Notes: generated by a model not told the origin, from the letters alone. Positions 33,880 to 41,709 are shown, numbered from the stretch's first letter. The stretch is 64,000 nucleotides of DNA from a virus (IMGVR_UViG_3300042453_005404:186001-250000); one strand, 5' to 3'. Translations and numbers: made by a program.

Positions 33880-34095
33880 TTACGTGATATTTGCGTATTT
33901 GGTACAAAGCACAAGCACATCATTATATGACTTTGCGCTAAACGCTTTGTAGCTAAACTCTTTGGCTTCTGCAACAAAACCTTGTCGATTCATTTCAGCT
34001 ACCATTCTAGCAATAATAGCAAATACGTTGCCGTCATGTCCAGTAAGTTGAACTGTTGGCTTTTTCATGTTTAGATCCAGCCATTTATCCATCAT
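33880..34095 (-). CDS. Small conserved phage-type protein
   Basis: 71 residues from MMDKWLDLNMKKPTVQLTGH. The pattern VQLTGHDGNVFAIIARMVAE, with a C-terminal helix ending in LVLCTKYANIT, recurs in small proteins of unrelated phages. Its role is not known to me. The start at 34095 is chosen because AGGGAC lies 7 bases upstream. Confidence 0.65.
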   Translation of the reverse strand: MMDKWLDLNMKKPTVQLTGHDGNVFAIIARMVAEMNRQGFVAEAKEFSYKAFSAKSYNDVLVLCTKYANIT

Positions 34096-34159
34096 GATTT
34101 GTCCCTGTCTTTCTAGGAACAGAATACCAAACAATACGGAATATCTAAAGGTATTTTTG

Positions 34160-35131
34160 CTAGATATCTAGGTTTTTTAGATCAGCTTCGTACATCATCA
34201 CGGCCAAGTCTTTGAAATTGACTTTTGGTTGCCATCCAAAAGCTTTTCTGGCTTTGTATGCGTTACCGAGAAGCAAAGGAACTTCATGCGGCCTAAACAG
34301 TCTTGAATCGATTTCTAGATGCTTGGAAACGTTTAAACCAGCGTGTTCGAACACAACTTCCAAAAACTCTTTAACGGTATGTGTTTCACCTGTGGCAACA
34401 ACAAAATCATCTGGTGTTTTATGTTGCAGCATCATCCACATAGCTGCAACATAATCTCCAGCAAAACCCCAATCACGTTTAGCATCAAGGTTTCCTAGTT
34501 TGATTTTATCTTGTTTACCTAGTTTAATGTTTGCCGCAGCAAGAGTTATTTTACGAGTGACAAACGTTTCACCACGAAGAGGTGATTCATGGTTGAACAA
34601 AATACCGCAAGAGATTGGTAGTTGATAAGCTTCACGATAGTTTCTGCAAAGAGTATGAGCATACAGTTTTGCGCAAGCATATGGTGAAGCTGGCGTCATG
34701 CGGGTGTGTTCGTTTTGTGGAACTTCTACGTTGTCTCCGTACATTTCTGATGATGAAGCTTGATAGAATCTAGCTGTTGGACAAATATGCCTATAAGCTT
34801 CAAGCAGCTTAAGAGTGCCACTGCCAACAACATCTAATGTTTCTTCTGGGACTTCAAAAGAAACACGAACATGACTTTGTGCTGCAAGATTATAGATTTC
34901 GTTGGGCTGATGTGTTGCAAGCAGTCTATACAAAGAACTGCTATCCATCATGTTTCCATAAACAAGCTTAAAGTTGGGATGTTTGAAAATATCTTCACCG
35001 TCAATACGCAAAGTATTGATTAGTGATGTGCGACGTTTCATTCCGATAACAGAGTAACCTTTAGCTAAAAGGAGCCTTGCTAGATATGCACCGTCTTGAC
35101 CGGTGATTCCTGTAATGAATGCTTTTTTCAT
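34160..35131 (-). CDS. gmd: GDP-mannose 4,6-dehydratase
   Basis: Converts GDP-mannose to GDP-4-keto-6-deoxymannose, the first step to GDP-fucose, GDP-rhamnose or perosamine. 323 residues, close to family length. Rossmann motif TGITGQDGAYL at 7-17, RRTS near 33-36 (NADP contact), SSSEMYG at 126-132, catalytic YACAK at 151-155, NHESPLRGETFVTRKIT and RDWGFAGDYV. In a phage it probably feeds glycan modification of DNA, virion or the host surface. It is the last gene of a leftward purA-orf-gmd unit with overlapping stops and starts. Confidence 0.95.
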   Translation of the reverse strand: MKKAFITGITGQDGAYLARLLLAKGYSVIGMKRRTSLINTLRIDGEDIFKHPNFKLVYGNMMDSSSLYRLLATHQPNEIYNLAAQSHVRVSFEVPEETLDVVGSGTLKLLEAYRHICPTARFYQASSSEMYGDNVEVPQNEHTRMTPASPYACAKLYAHTLCRNYREAYQLPISCGILFNHESPLRGETFVTRKITLAAANIKLGKQDKIKLGNLDAKRDWGFAGDYVAAMWMMLQHKTPDDFVVATGETHTVKEFLEVVFEHAGLNVSKHLEIDSRLFRPHEVPLLLGNAYKARKAFGWQPKVNFKDLAVMMYEADLKNLDI

Positions 35132-35391
35132 GTAAACTCGATTGTGTTGGGATCAGTAGCTTCGATGATAACTTGATGCTTAACAATATCAAATCTTAGA
35201 GTTAAAGGAACGTGCCAAGCAGGATGCGTTTCCCTTCGTTTGGCTTCATTAACAGCATTATCAAATGCGATCTTAATGAAGTGTTGAGTAAATGGTGTTA
35301 ATGGTTGATGCAAAAACTTTTCATTTAGAATATTGTGATAGTGATCGATGATTTTATACCAATAGTTTCGTTGCACTTCAACCTTGCTCAT
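35128..35391 (-). CDS. Hypothetical protein between purA and gmd
   Basis: 87 residues: NYWYKIIDHYHNILNEKFLH, then HPAWHVPLTLRFDIVKHQVI. It overlaps both neighbours by 4 bases (ATGA), so it is coupled with them. No family was recognised. Confidence 0.7.
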   Translation of the reverse strand: MSKVEVQRNYWYKIIDHYHNILNEKFLHQPLTPFTQHFIKIAFDNAVNEAKRRETHPAWHVPLTLRFDIVKHQVIIEATDPNTIEFT

Positions 35392-36494
35392 AGAATAATC
35401 ATATCCTCTCTTTCTGGAGAAGTAGAAATATGAGAAACTTTCACCTTGAGATTTTTTGCAATCATGTCAATATAGTTCAAAGCATTTTCTGGCAGTTTGC
35501 TTTTATCACGCATATGTTTTGTTGCAGCTTTCCATCCAGCGGCTTTATAAAGTACGGAAGGCGCAACGTAAGCTGGGATTACGTCAAAGCTATCCAGTAC
35601 ATCTAGCTTGGTGACAACCACTTCATCAACACCGTTAATGTTACATGCATAGCGTAGATCAACAAGATCAATCCAACCACAACGACGTTTCCTTCCTGTG
35701 GTTGTTCCATATTCTTCACCAATCTCCCTAAGTCTATCTCCAAGCTCGTTAGTTTGTTCAGTTGGAAATGGTCCCGCACCAACTCTTGTTGTGTACGCTT
35801 TTGCTACGCCAATAACCTTACGAATAGCTTTGTGTGTTAATCCTGTTCCTGTAAGAGCTCCACCAATAGTACAGTTGGAGCTTGTTACGTAAGGATATGT
35901 TCCGTGGTCAATATCCAACATTGTGCCTTGTGCGCCCTCCAGAAGAATATTAGCACCGCTTGCATGAGCATTACGCAGCAATGCGTGTGTGTCACAAACA
36001 AATGGCCTAATAAGGCTTGTAATGTCTTTGCTAAATACATCATCAAGACTACCTTTTTCTAGATCTTCCATACGCATACCTGTACGGTGCATTTTAGATG
36101 CGTAGGTTGGACCGATACCCCTTCCAGTAGTTCCCACAATGTATCCTGTTGCACGATCTTCTGCAACAGTTGTAGGAGTGATAACATGAGCAGCATGAGA
36201 AATAAACAAACGACCTTTTAGTGATGTTGGTCCACCATGTTCTTCGATTTCTTTTGCAATTTGCAATGGATCAATAACACAACCATTTGCAATAACGTTG
36301 TTAACGTGTGGATGAAGAACACCAGAAGGAAGAGCATGAACAGCAGTACGATGACCATTCACAACAAGTGTATGTCCAGCATTGTTTCCTCCATGAAAAC
36401 GTACAACATAATCATAGTGATTGGCAAGATAATCAACAACTTTACCTTTACCTTCATCCCCGTAGGATAGCCCAAGGACCACATCAGCAGGCAT
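35388..36494 (-). CDS. purA: Adenylosuccinate synthetase, short phage form
   Basis: Joins IMP and aspartate with GTP to give adenylosuccinate, the precursor of AMP. 368 residues against about 430 in bacteria; the gap lies mainly around residues 140-175. Motifs are YGDEGKGK with the catalytic Asp13, GGNNAGHTL with His41, GTTGRGIGP, GAQGTMLDIDHGTYPYVTSS and TTTGRKRRCGWID. Asp13 is present, which argues for ordinary PurA and not the diaminopurine enzyme PurZ. It probably boosts dATP supply during phage replication. It heads the leftward purA-orf-gmd unit. Confidence 0.93.
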   Translation of the reverse strand: MPADVVLGLSYGDEGKGKVVDYLANHYDYVVRFHGGNNAGHTLVVNGHRTAVHALPSGVLHPHVNNVIANGCVIDPLQIAKEIEEHGGPTSLKGRLFISHAAHVITPTTVAEDRATGYIVGTTGRGIGPTYASKMHRTGMRMEDLEKGSLDDVFSKDITSLIRPFVCDTHALLRNAHASGANILLEGAQGTMLDIDHGTYPYVTSSNCTIGGALTGTGLTHKAIRKVIGVAKAYTTRVGAGPFPTEQTNELGDRLREIGEEYGTTTGRKRRCGWIDLVDLRYACNINGVDEVVVTKLDVLDSFDVIPAYVAPSVLYKAAGWKAATKHMRDKSKLPENALNYIDMIAKNLKVKVSHISTSPEREDMIIL

Positions 36495-36599
36495 ATAACG
36501 TTCCTTTTTTAACCTTTCTATATTATCTTAACAATCGATAACCAAAACATAAAAGGATTATAGGTTAGTGGAACACAACCAAGAGAAGGGAGGGGAGGG

Positions 36600-37391
36600 A
36601 TGTATTTACTGATTATGATCAAATTGTTAAATATATTGTTTGAGGTTGACAGTTGGGATGATTATGATATCGATATCAGAACGGGTAAGCTTATTCCAAA
36701 AGCTTCTGCTCCAGTAAAACCGAAACAAGAACCAGACGAACCCGAAGGTGGTGTGCTTGGCAAATATGTTTTTGGAGATATTAGAAAAAATCTTGGGCAA
36801 AACATTGAGCAAGAAGCCGACACTCAGTTAGAAAAAGATATCTATAACGCACTTGTTTTCTATACATCGTTCAACACCAAAACGAACTTAAATCGAGTTG
36901 CCTTGAAAATGAAAGAGATAAGCGATTCTGGAAAGTATCGTGAGTATTTTTCTGTTCCTTCTGCAACGGCGTGGCGGGTTTTGATTGACATATCGAAGTC
37001 AAATCTTGAGAATATTCTTGGTAAGGAAACTAACAAAGATCTTGGTGTAGAAAGCAGTGGGATTATAGCTCCAAGAAGCGATTCAAGTTTCACTGGTTGG
37101 ACACTTGATCCTAAAGCTACGATTAAAATTTATAGTCAAGCAAGATTCGAATCTGTTTCCAAAGAAAGTTCTGATGGTTATATAGTTCTCGCAAAGTGCG
37201 AGACAACCTCGAACGATTTCTTTTTCAACGTTGACGCTGCGATGAAATATATTTCTGTAGGTGGTTCACCTTATGATTATCAAAAAGAAGTGTTAGCTTA
37301 TGGGACTGTTAATGCATCCGGCGTTGCTTACATGAAAAAGAAAGATATAAAACACAATCCAGTTCAAGAGCTACTAAAGCTACTTATGTGA
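36600..37391 (+). CDS. Putative ADP-ribosyltransferase with capsid-targeting-like N-terminus
   Basis: 263 residues. The N-terminus MIKLLNILFE (from an in-frame Met at 36615) matches the T4 Alt-type capsid-targeting pattern with an LxE cut site. The body shows an R-S-E-like layout: TAWRVLIDI (Arg), SSFTGWTL (Ser-Phe-Thr) and YDYQKEVLAYG (Gln-x-Glu). This suggests ADP-ribosyl transfer, as in T4 Alt, which is packaged and injected. The fold call is inference from sparse motifs. SD GGGAGG is strong; 36600 and 36615 are both possible starts. Confidence 0.6.
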   Translation: MYLLIMIKLLNILFEVDSWDDYDIDIRTGKLIPKASAPVKPKQEPDEPEGGVLGKYVFGDIRKNLGQNIEQEADTQLEKDIYNALVFYTSFNTKTNLNRVALKMKEISDSGKYREYFSVPSATAWRVLIDISKSNLENILGKETNKDLGVESSGIIAPRSDSSFTGWTLDPKATIKIYSQARFESVSKESSDGYIVLAKCETTSNDFFFNVDAAMKYISVGGSPYDYQKEVLAYGTVNASGVAYMKKKDIKHNPVQELLKLLM

Positions 37392-37392
37392 C

Positions 37393-37569
37393 ATGACCAA
37401 ACTATATAATATACTTTTCGAAACAGGTCCATCTGCTCAAAGTGCTATTCCAACTCTGGGAGATGATCCAAGAAGAGTTTCTAGAACAGGCGTTGCTGCA
37501 CAAGATGCTGGGTTTTTAGACATAGTTGACACAATGGGCTTGGACATGGACAGTCCAGAAGATGATTAG
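37393..37569 (+). CDS. Small protein sharing the capsid-targeting-like N-terminus
   Basis: 58 residues: MTKLYNILFETGPSAQSAIP, ending MDSPEDD. The first ten residues match those of the preceding protein (MIKLLNILFE), with the same L-F-E site. Its ATG follows the previous stop by one base, so the two genes are coupled. It may be a packaged peptide or a degenerate paralogue. It is too short to place in a family. Confidence 0.6.
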   Translation: MTKLYNILFETGPSAQSAIPTLGDDPRRVSRTGVAAQDAGFLDIVDTMGLDMDSPEDD

Positions 37570-37625
37570 GATTTTACGTTTCCAGAAGAAGATCAAATGA
37601 GAACCAAGATAACCCGGTAAGTTCT

Positions 37626-37651
37626 ATACTTATGAGCAAAGGTGTAAGCGC
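37626..37651 (+). promoter_or_regulatory. Promoter-leader cassette, second copy
   Basis: ATACTTAT followed by GAGCAAAGGTGTAAGCGC and the ATG. It differs by one base in the leader from the copy at 27977-27998. It carries SD AAAGG. It probably drives the SOD-like gene. Confidence 0.55.
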
Positions 37652-38497
37652 ATGACCACAAAAATGTTAGACAAAGAACGTTTGCAAAAAGTTATTCAAG
37701 AAGCTGTTGGTAATGTACTCAGCAATAGCGGAGTCTTGGAAAAACCTGTTATAAAGCAGGTTGTTGATGCTGGTAAAAAGCTTTTGAAAGAAGCTGTGAT
37801 TATCATGCCACGATCTTTTGTGATGAAAGGTGAAGTTCAATCACCAACCACAAAAGAAAATCATGAAAAGCTTTACAAGAGTTATGTTGACAGTTTCAAC
37901 AAGATATCCAGCAAGCTTGACACTGTACCAAAAACAGACGCTGACAACAATAACGACTCAGAGTTTCGCAGATTAAAGCAAGATGAAGTTCACAACATGA
38001 ATGGTGTAAAGCTTCATGAGTTATACTTCACAAACTCTGGAGACGTGAATAGCGAGATACGTGCTGACTCTGTACCCTTTATGCGTCTTGGCCGTGATTG
38101 GGGTACATTCGATCAATGGCAGCTAGATTTCAGAGCTTGCGGTATGTCTGCAAGAGAAGGTTGGGTTATTTGTTACTTTGATCCATTCAAGCAACAATAT
38201 TTTAACTGCTTTATTGAAGGTCACACAATCAATCTTCCTTTGATGTGTATTCCAGTGCTTGTGATAGACACATGGCATCATGCATGGTTTTATGATTATC
38301 CCGGCGAAAAGATGGATTATCTCAACAAGTCAATGCGTGAGATTAATTGGAACGTTGTGGAGATGAGAATGCTTGCAGCAGAAATGGCAAAATTGAATCA
38401 GTTGTATGCAATTCAACCGGTTATTTCTAATGAGAAAGAACGTGGAGTAACTCTTCCAGAAGTAATGCCACCTGTAGAAGTTCTAGGGAGCCGCTAA
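37652..38497 (+). CDS. Fe/Mn superoxide-dismutase-like protein
   Basis: 281 residues. Residues about 66-240 follow the Fe/Mn-SOD pattern: ENHEKLYKSYVDSFNKI (69-85), KLHELYFTNSG with His122, GTFDQWQLDF (151-160), GWVICYFDP and DTWHHAWFYDYPGEKMDYLN with Asp206 and His210. Three of four metal ligands are present; the first His appears replaced by Asn70, with a His at 71. The N-terminus MTTKMLDKERLQKVIQEAV is an added helix with an I-Q-E site, suggesting capsid targeting. It may be a true dismutase or a structural derivative. It overlaps the next gene by one base. Confidence 0.75.
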   Translation: MTTKMLDKERLQKVIQEAVGNVLSNSGVLEKPVIKQVVDAGKKLLKEAVIIMPRSFVMKGEVQSPTTKENHEKLYKSYVDSFNKISSKLDTVPKTDADNNNDSEFRRLKQDEVHNMNGVKLHELYFTNSGDVNSEIRADSVPFMRLGRDWGTFDQWQLDFRACGMSAREGWVICYFDPFKQQYFNCFIEGHTINLPLMCIPVLVIDTWHHAWFYDYPGEKMDYLNKSMREINWNVVEMRMLAAEMAKLNQLYAIQPVISNEKERGVTLPEVMPPVEVLGSR

Positions 38498-39216
38498 TGC
38501 TATATCATAAACGTCAAAGGCTTAATGAGTTTCGTATTCTTCGTGAGCAAGAGGAAGAAAGCAAGGGACCACCATACATTCCCCCAGAGGAACGTATGCT
38601 GGGATTAACAGATGCTTCAGATTCCATGATAGAAAAAAATGCATCAGTCGATCAAAAGATTGATAGCTATCTCATGCAATATGAAAAAGAAGCTGTGCCT
38701 TTAGACCAAGACGACAAAGACAAAATCAGCCCAGAAGTAAGACAGCGAGCAGCAGAACAACCTGTTCCTTTGTCTGAACGCAAAGATCGTTGGTTTTATA
38801 AATATTTGTTTGAACAAGAGGCTCCCCCGGCTGCTCCATCAGACACAGGTGGAGCCGATGAGGATACGACGGGTGCAAGTGAGGGAGGGGATACACCAGA
38901 ACCGGGAGCAGAAGCACCTGTGGCACCCGTACCGAATATTCGACTTAACAAGTTTGCTCAAGGCGTTGCACGCTTGGCAAACAACTATCAAACATTGATT
39001 GATCCAAAATCAATCATTTTAAACCGTGCAATGTATTATATAGCTAAGAACTATTCCCCACGGCTAGCAAAAGAGTTTATGAGTATTCTTGAACGTGAAT
39101 TTAATCTCACACCAAAAACACAGTCTCAAAGAGACATGCAATATCCTCCAGCTCCAAGACAAGCAAATGCAGGTCCAGATAGTGGTGGCGGAGTGCCATC
39201 TGGGGGAGGTGATTGA
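38497..39216 (+). CDS. Hypothetical protein, possible virion component
   Basis: 239 residues. A charged N-terminus (MLYHKRQRLNEFRILREQEE) precedes an Ala/Pro/Gly-rich linker (about 110-150). A helical domain (NKFAQGVARLANNYQTLIDP, YSPRLAKEFMSILEREFNL) and a Gly-rich end follow. It starts on the stop codon of the SOD-like gene (TAATG). No family was recognised. Confidence 0.7.
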   Translation: MLYHKRQRLNEFRILREQEEESKGPPYIPPEERMLGLTDASDSMIEKNASVDQKIDSYLMQYEKEAVPLDQDDKDKISPEVRQRAAEQPVPLSERKDRWFYKYLFEQEAPPAAPSDTGGADEDTTGASEGGDTPEPGAEAPVAPVPNIRLNKFAQGVARLANNYQTLIDPKSIILNRAMYYIAKNYSPRLAKEFMSILEREFNLTPKTQSQRDMQYPPAPRQANAGPDSGGGVPSGGGD

Positions 39217-39219
39217 CGT

Positions 39220-39510
39220 TTGCTATCAGAATTTGAAGAACGCACAAGAATCGGTCTTTGGCTGGCTTTGCCGAAAGCATCTTTGATTGCCTGCCGTAAA
39301 ATGTTATTTGAAAACGGAGTTTCTCTACAAGAACTGTTTTCACAAATTATTGTAATGATGGAAAATAAAGATCCAAGAATTAAAAGTATTCTTGAGTCGG
39401 CCAAGGTAGATAAGTTTGCGAACAAAAAAAAGCAGTTGGTTTTTACAAATTCAAAAGCTGTATACGCTGCATTGGGACAGGTAGATCCACTCAAAAACAA
39501 AAAGGAATAG
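39220..39510 (+). CDS. Hypothetical protein, possibly ribbon-helix-helix-like
   Basis: 96 residues from a TTG start with a strong SD (GGGAGGTGA) just upstream. RIGLWLALPKASLIACRKML with a following GVSLQELFSQIIVMM gives a strand-helix-helix pattern. It suggests a small DNA-binding protein but is weak evidence. It overlaps nothing and is followed by a 4-base gap. Confidence 0.55.
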   Translation: MLSEFEERTRIGLWLALPKASLIACRKMLFENGVSLQELFSQIIVMMENKDPRIKSILESAKVDKFANKKKQLVFTNSKAVYAALGQVDPLKNKKE

Positions 39511-39514
39511 CAAA

Positions 39515-39850
39515 ATGCCAAAAAGAAAAAAAGCAATTGAGACTAATTCTGAAGAGTCGAATATTATAGCCAGTTCTGAGGTTAACGTAAACGAGTTGTT
39601 TGTAAAATTGAAAGAATTCGAAAACAAAGCTTTGATAGATAAGTTAAAGATTTTAGAGCGCAAACTAGATTTGCTACAAAAAGCTTACGTGCTAGATCGA
39701 ACAATGCTAAAAGAAATCAAACAACACGTAAGCTACCTAAGCCTTGCACATGAAGAACTTTTAAATAATCTTTACAGTGAAGCTCCTTATCATAACGAGG
39801 ATACCCAAGTATCCAACACAACAGAAAAAAGTGAAAAAAAATGGAACTAG
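39515..39850 (+). CDS. Coiled-coil hypothetical protein
   Basis: 111 residues. Residues about 25-95 form a long helix (NELFVKLKEFENKALIDKLK, ILERKLDLLQKAYVLDRTML) with hydrophobic heptads. The ends are polar. It overlaps the next gene by 10 bases. No known family. Confidence 0.65.
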   Translation: MPKRKKAIETNSEESNIIASSEVNVNELFVKLKEFENKALIDKLKILERKLDLLQKAYVLDRTMLKEIKQHVSYLSLAHEELLNNLYSEAPYHNEDTQVSNTTEKSEKKWN

Positions 39851-40290
39851 CAATAAAACTTAAAACGTATTTTGCAAAATTGTGGTATTACGTAAAGCTT
39901 TATTGGAAAGAAATTGGCTTTGCTGTTGCATTTATATACTTGTTGTTTTTTGTCAAGCAAAAAACAAACTTGATTGAAGAGTTGCTTCAAGAAAGAGAAA
40001 AAGCACACAAAGAGCATAAAGAAAATATTGACAAGCTTAACCAACAAATACAAAACGAAATAGCAACACGAAGAAAAATTGAATCAGACTTTCGAATATT
40101 GATTGATCGTATAAACAAACAACACGCTGATGAAATCAAAAGAATTGCTTTGGTGCGAGAAGAAGAAATAAAAGAACTCATTCGGCGGCATCATAACAAT
40201 CCAACAATAATGGCACAAACAATAAACGATTTGTTTGGTATACCAGTTATGACTGTTGCACCTGATAGACAAACATGGGAACCTCAATAA
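39841..40290 (+). CDS. Membrane-anchored coiled coil, possible inner-membrane spanin
   Basis: 149 residues. One membrane span near residues 24-40 (EIGFAVAFIYLLFFVK), then a long periplasmic-type coiled coil (LLQEREKAHKEHKENIDKLN). The layout is that of Rz-like spanins, which fuse inner and outer membranes at lysis. The next gene encodes a lipoprotein and starts on this gene's stop codon (TAATG), as spanin pairs often do. No sequence homology is claimed. Confidence 0.55.
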   Translation: MELAIKLKTYFAKLWYYVKLYWKEIGFAVAFIYLLFFVKQKTNLIEELLQEREKAHKEHKENIDKLNQQIQNEIATRRKIESDFRILIDRINKQHADEIKRIALVREEEIKELIRRHHNNPTIMAQTINDLFGIPVMTVAPDRQTWEPQ

Positions 40291-40883
40291 TGAAAACCAA
40301 GTTAATATCTGGCTTACTTGTTGCTTTAATAGCTTGCAAAAAACCTGCAATCAACATACGCTCACAGCCAACTGTTTCAGAGCTAACAAACATTAACATG
40401 TCTGTGTATAACGTTCAACGCTCGCCCGAACCAACTGCGTTGTCTGTTAGATCTATTCTTGGTAATGAAACAGCAAGAAACATGGGAGCACAATCAATCT
40501 ACATCTATAATGCAAACACACCCAACCCAGTTAGACCTTATGTTCTAGGGCCATGGAACGGATTGTGTATCAACGAATCGTCTGTTAATCACATTGCTGC
40601 TTCATTTACTCAAGTTGTTCGAAGCGTACAAAATGATGAATTCTTGAGACTGCAAACTCTTAGCGGTCATGCTCAACGAGATATTGCATTGCTGCAATCT
40701 GATTTTCGTTCAGTTAGAAATGGTTATATCGCACAAATAAACGAGCGTGATATATCGCTGAGAGAATCTCAGCGAACTATCGATACCTTAAGACGTAACA
40801 ACGTATGGACAAGTGTTGGAGTAGGAGTTGGTGGGATTCTTTTAGGACTTGGTATTTCTGGTATCTTCCTACTTACAAGATAG
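40290..40883 (+). CDS. Lipoprotein, possible outer-membrane partner of the preceding protein
   Basis: 197 residues from the ATG overlapping the upstream stop. The signal sequence MKTKLISGLLVALIACKK has a lipobox LIAC with Cys16. A helical segment (about 120-165) and a C-terminal hydrophobic segment (SVGVGVGGILLGLGISGIFL) follow. Two membrane anchors are unusual for a classical o-spanin. Its place between a single-span coiled-coil protein and a small two-span protein supports a lysis role, by inference. Confidence 0.6.
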   Translation: MKTKLISGLLVALIACKKPAINIRSQPTVSELTNINMSVYNVQRSPEPTALSVRSILGNETARNMGAQSIYIYNANTPNPVRPYVLGPWNGLCINESSVNHIAASFTQVVRSVQNDEFLRLQTLSGHAQRDIALLQSDFRSVRNGYIAQINERDISLRESQRTIDTLRRNNVWTSVGVGVGGILLGLGISGIFLLTR

Positions 40884-40895
40884 GAGAATACATAT

Positions 40896-41126
40896 ATGTC
40901 TTTGTTATTAAAAAACAGCGATGGCAAACCTAGTTTAAGCTACACCATGGTATATACTTCTTTTGTTGTGTCTTTGATTTGGTTTGCATTGTCGGTATTC
41001 AAGATTCCTCATGTTAAAGATTTCGACGTTACCACGGTAACTGGGTTCTTAACTCCACTCATGGCTCTGTACTTTGGTCGTCGTTGGAATGAAAAAACCA
41101 ACTCAAGCGAAGAGCCAACATCGTAA
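40896..41126 (+). CDS. Small two-span membrane protein (holin-like candidate)
   Basis: 76 residues with spans at about 16-36 (MVYTSFVVSLIWFALSVF) and 48-62 (FLTPLMALYFG), a GKPSLSYTM turn before the first and a charged tail. Many phages encode such proteins near lysis genes. The endolysin is 1.2 kb downstream. SD AGGAG. A holin role is plausible, not shown. Confidence 0.6.
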   Translation: MSLLLKNSDGKPSLSYTMVYTSFVVSLIWFALSVFKIPHVKDFDVTTVTGFLTPLMALYFGRRWNEKTNSSEEPTS

Positions 41127-41163
41127 ACTATCTAAAAACAAAGGGGTTTTGAAAAATCGAAAC

Positions 41164-41200
41164 CTATTTATATTCAGATGCGTTAATATTTGCATCTGAA
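41164..41200 (+). promoter_or_regulatory. CTATTTAT followed by a leader hairpin
   Basis: Exact CTATTTAT (41164-41171), then a 9-bp stem TTCAGATGC/GCATCTGAA (41173-41181, 41192-41200), then SD AAAGGA and the ATG at 41212. The hairpin lies in the predicted 5' leader and leaves the SD free. It may stabilise the mRNA. Confidence 0.5.
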
Positions 41201-41211
41201 AGGAATTGATC

Positions 41212-41505
41212 ATGCTAACAGGTAAAGAGTATCTGGATAGTATTCAAAGTGCTATTCAAGAAGAAATCGATACCGAGTTACAACGTTTGCAATATTTTCT
41301 CAAAGCTAATGCTCGTATTCACAACACACGATTTCCATTTTTGTTTCCTGTGAGAAGCTGTCGTTTGGAAGTAATCGAAGCGTTGGCCAATCATCTTACG
41401 GAATCTGGCTGGAATGTAGAAAAAGGTAAAGAATACTTGCAGATTATGCCTGTTTCAACAAAAACGCCTACCGCTCCTGCGCCTCCAATGTTTCCTCGCA
41501 AGTAA
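41212..41505 (+). CDS. Hypothetical protein
   Basis: 97 residues starting MLTGKEYLDSIQSAIQEEID. A helix is followed by a compact unit (SCRLEVIEALANHLTESGWN) and a Pro-rich tail. The ATG at 41212 is preferred to the upstream TTG because SD AAAGGA is correctly spaced. No family was recognised. Confidence 0.65.
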   Translation: MLTGKEYLDSIQSAIQEEIDTELQRLQYFLKANARIHNTRFPFLFPVRSCRLEVIEALANHLTESGWNVEKGKEYLQIMPVSTKTPTAPAPPMFPRK

Positions 41506-41519
41506 ATCAAATCAGCTTC

Positions 41520-41527
41520 TTACTTAT
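41520..41527 (+). promoter_or_regulatory. Late-promoter-like octamer TTACTTAT before the pilin gene
   Basis: One mismatch from CTACTTAT, 14 bases before the ATG, with SD TCGGAGG in between. The promoter role is inferred from the window-wide motif. Confidence 0.4.
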
Positions 41528-41541
41528 AAGTCGGAGGTTTT

Positions 41542-41709
41542 ATGAACAAGTTTTTAAAAGATACTGAAGGTCTTTCAACAGTTGAATATGTGATCATTCT
41601 TATGTTGATTGCCGTTGTTGGCATTGTGGCTTGGAGAACGTTTGGTAACACTGTTGTAAGCAAAGTAAATGCTGGCAACAGTCAAATAAGCGGTCTTGGT
41701 GGAACCTAA
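41542..41709 (+). CDS. Flp-type (type IVb) prepilin-like small protein
   Basis: 55 residues: MNKFLKDTEG, then LSTVEYVIILMLIAVVGIVA, then a polar tail with NTVVSKVNAGNSQI. The Gly10-Leu11 junction with Glu15 and Tyr16 is the prepilin-peptidase site and +5 Glu of Flp pilins, followed by the hydrophobic assembly helix. Length and tail match bacterial Flp pilins. It has a strong SD (GGAGG) and its own promoter-like motif between structural genes. No pilus-assembly genes are nearby, so it may use or interfere with the host Flp/Tad machine. Confidence 0.85.
   Translation: MNKFLKDTEGLSTVEYVIILMLIAVVGIVAWRTFGNTVVSKVNAGNSQISGLGGT

Noticed and set aside
35388-36494. PurZ (diaminopurine pathway) instead of PurA
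   Set aside because: YGDEGKGK keeps the catalytic Asp13, which PurZ enzymes replace. No other Z-genome genes are seen here.
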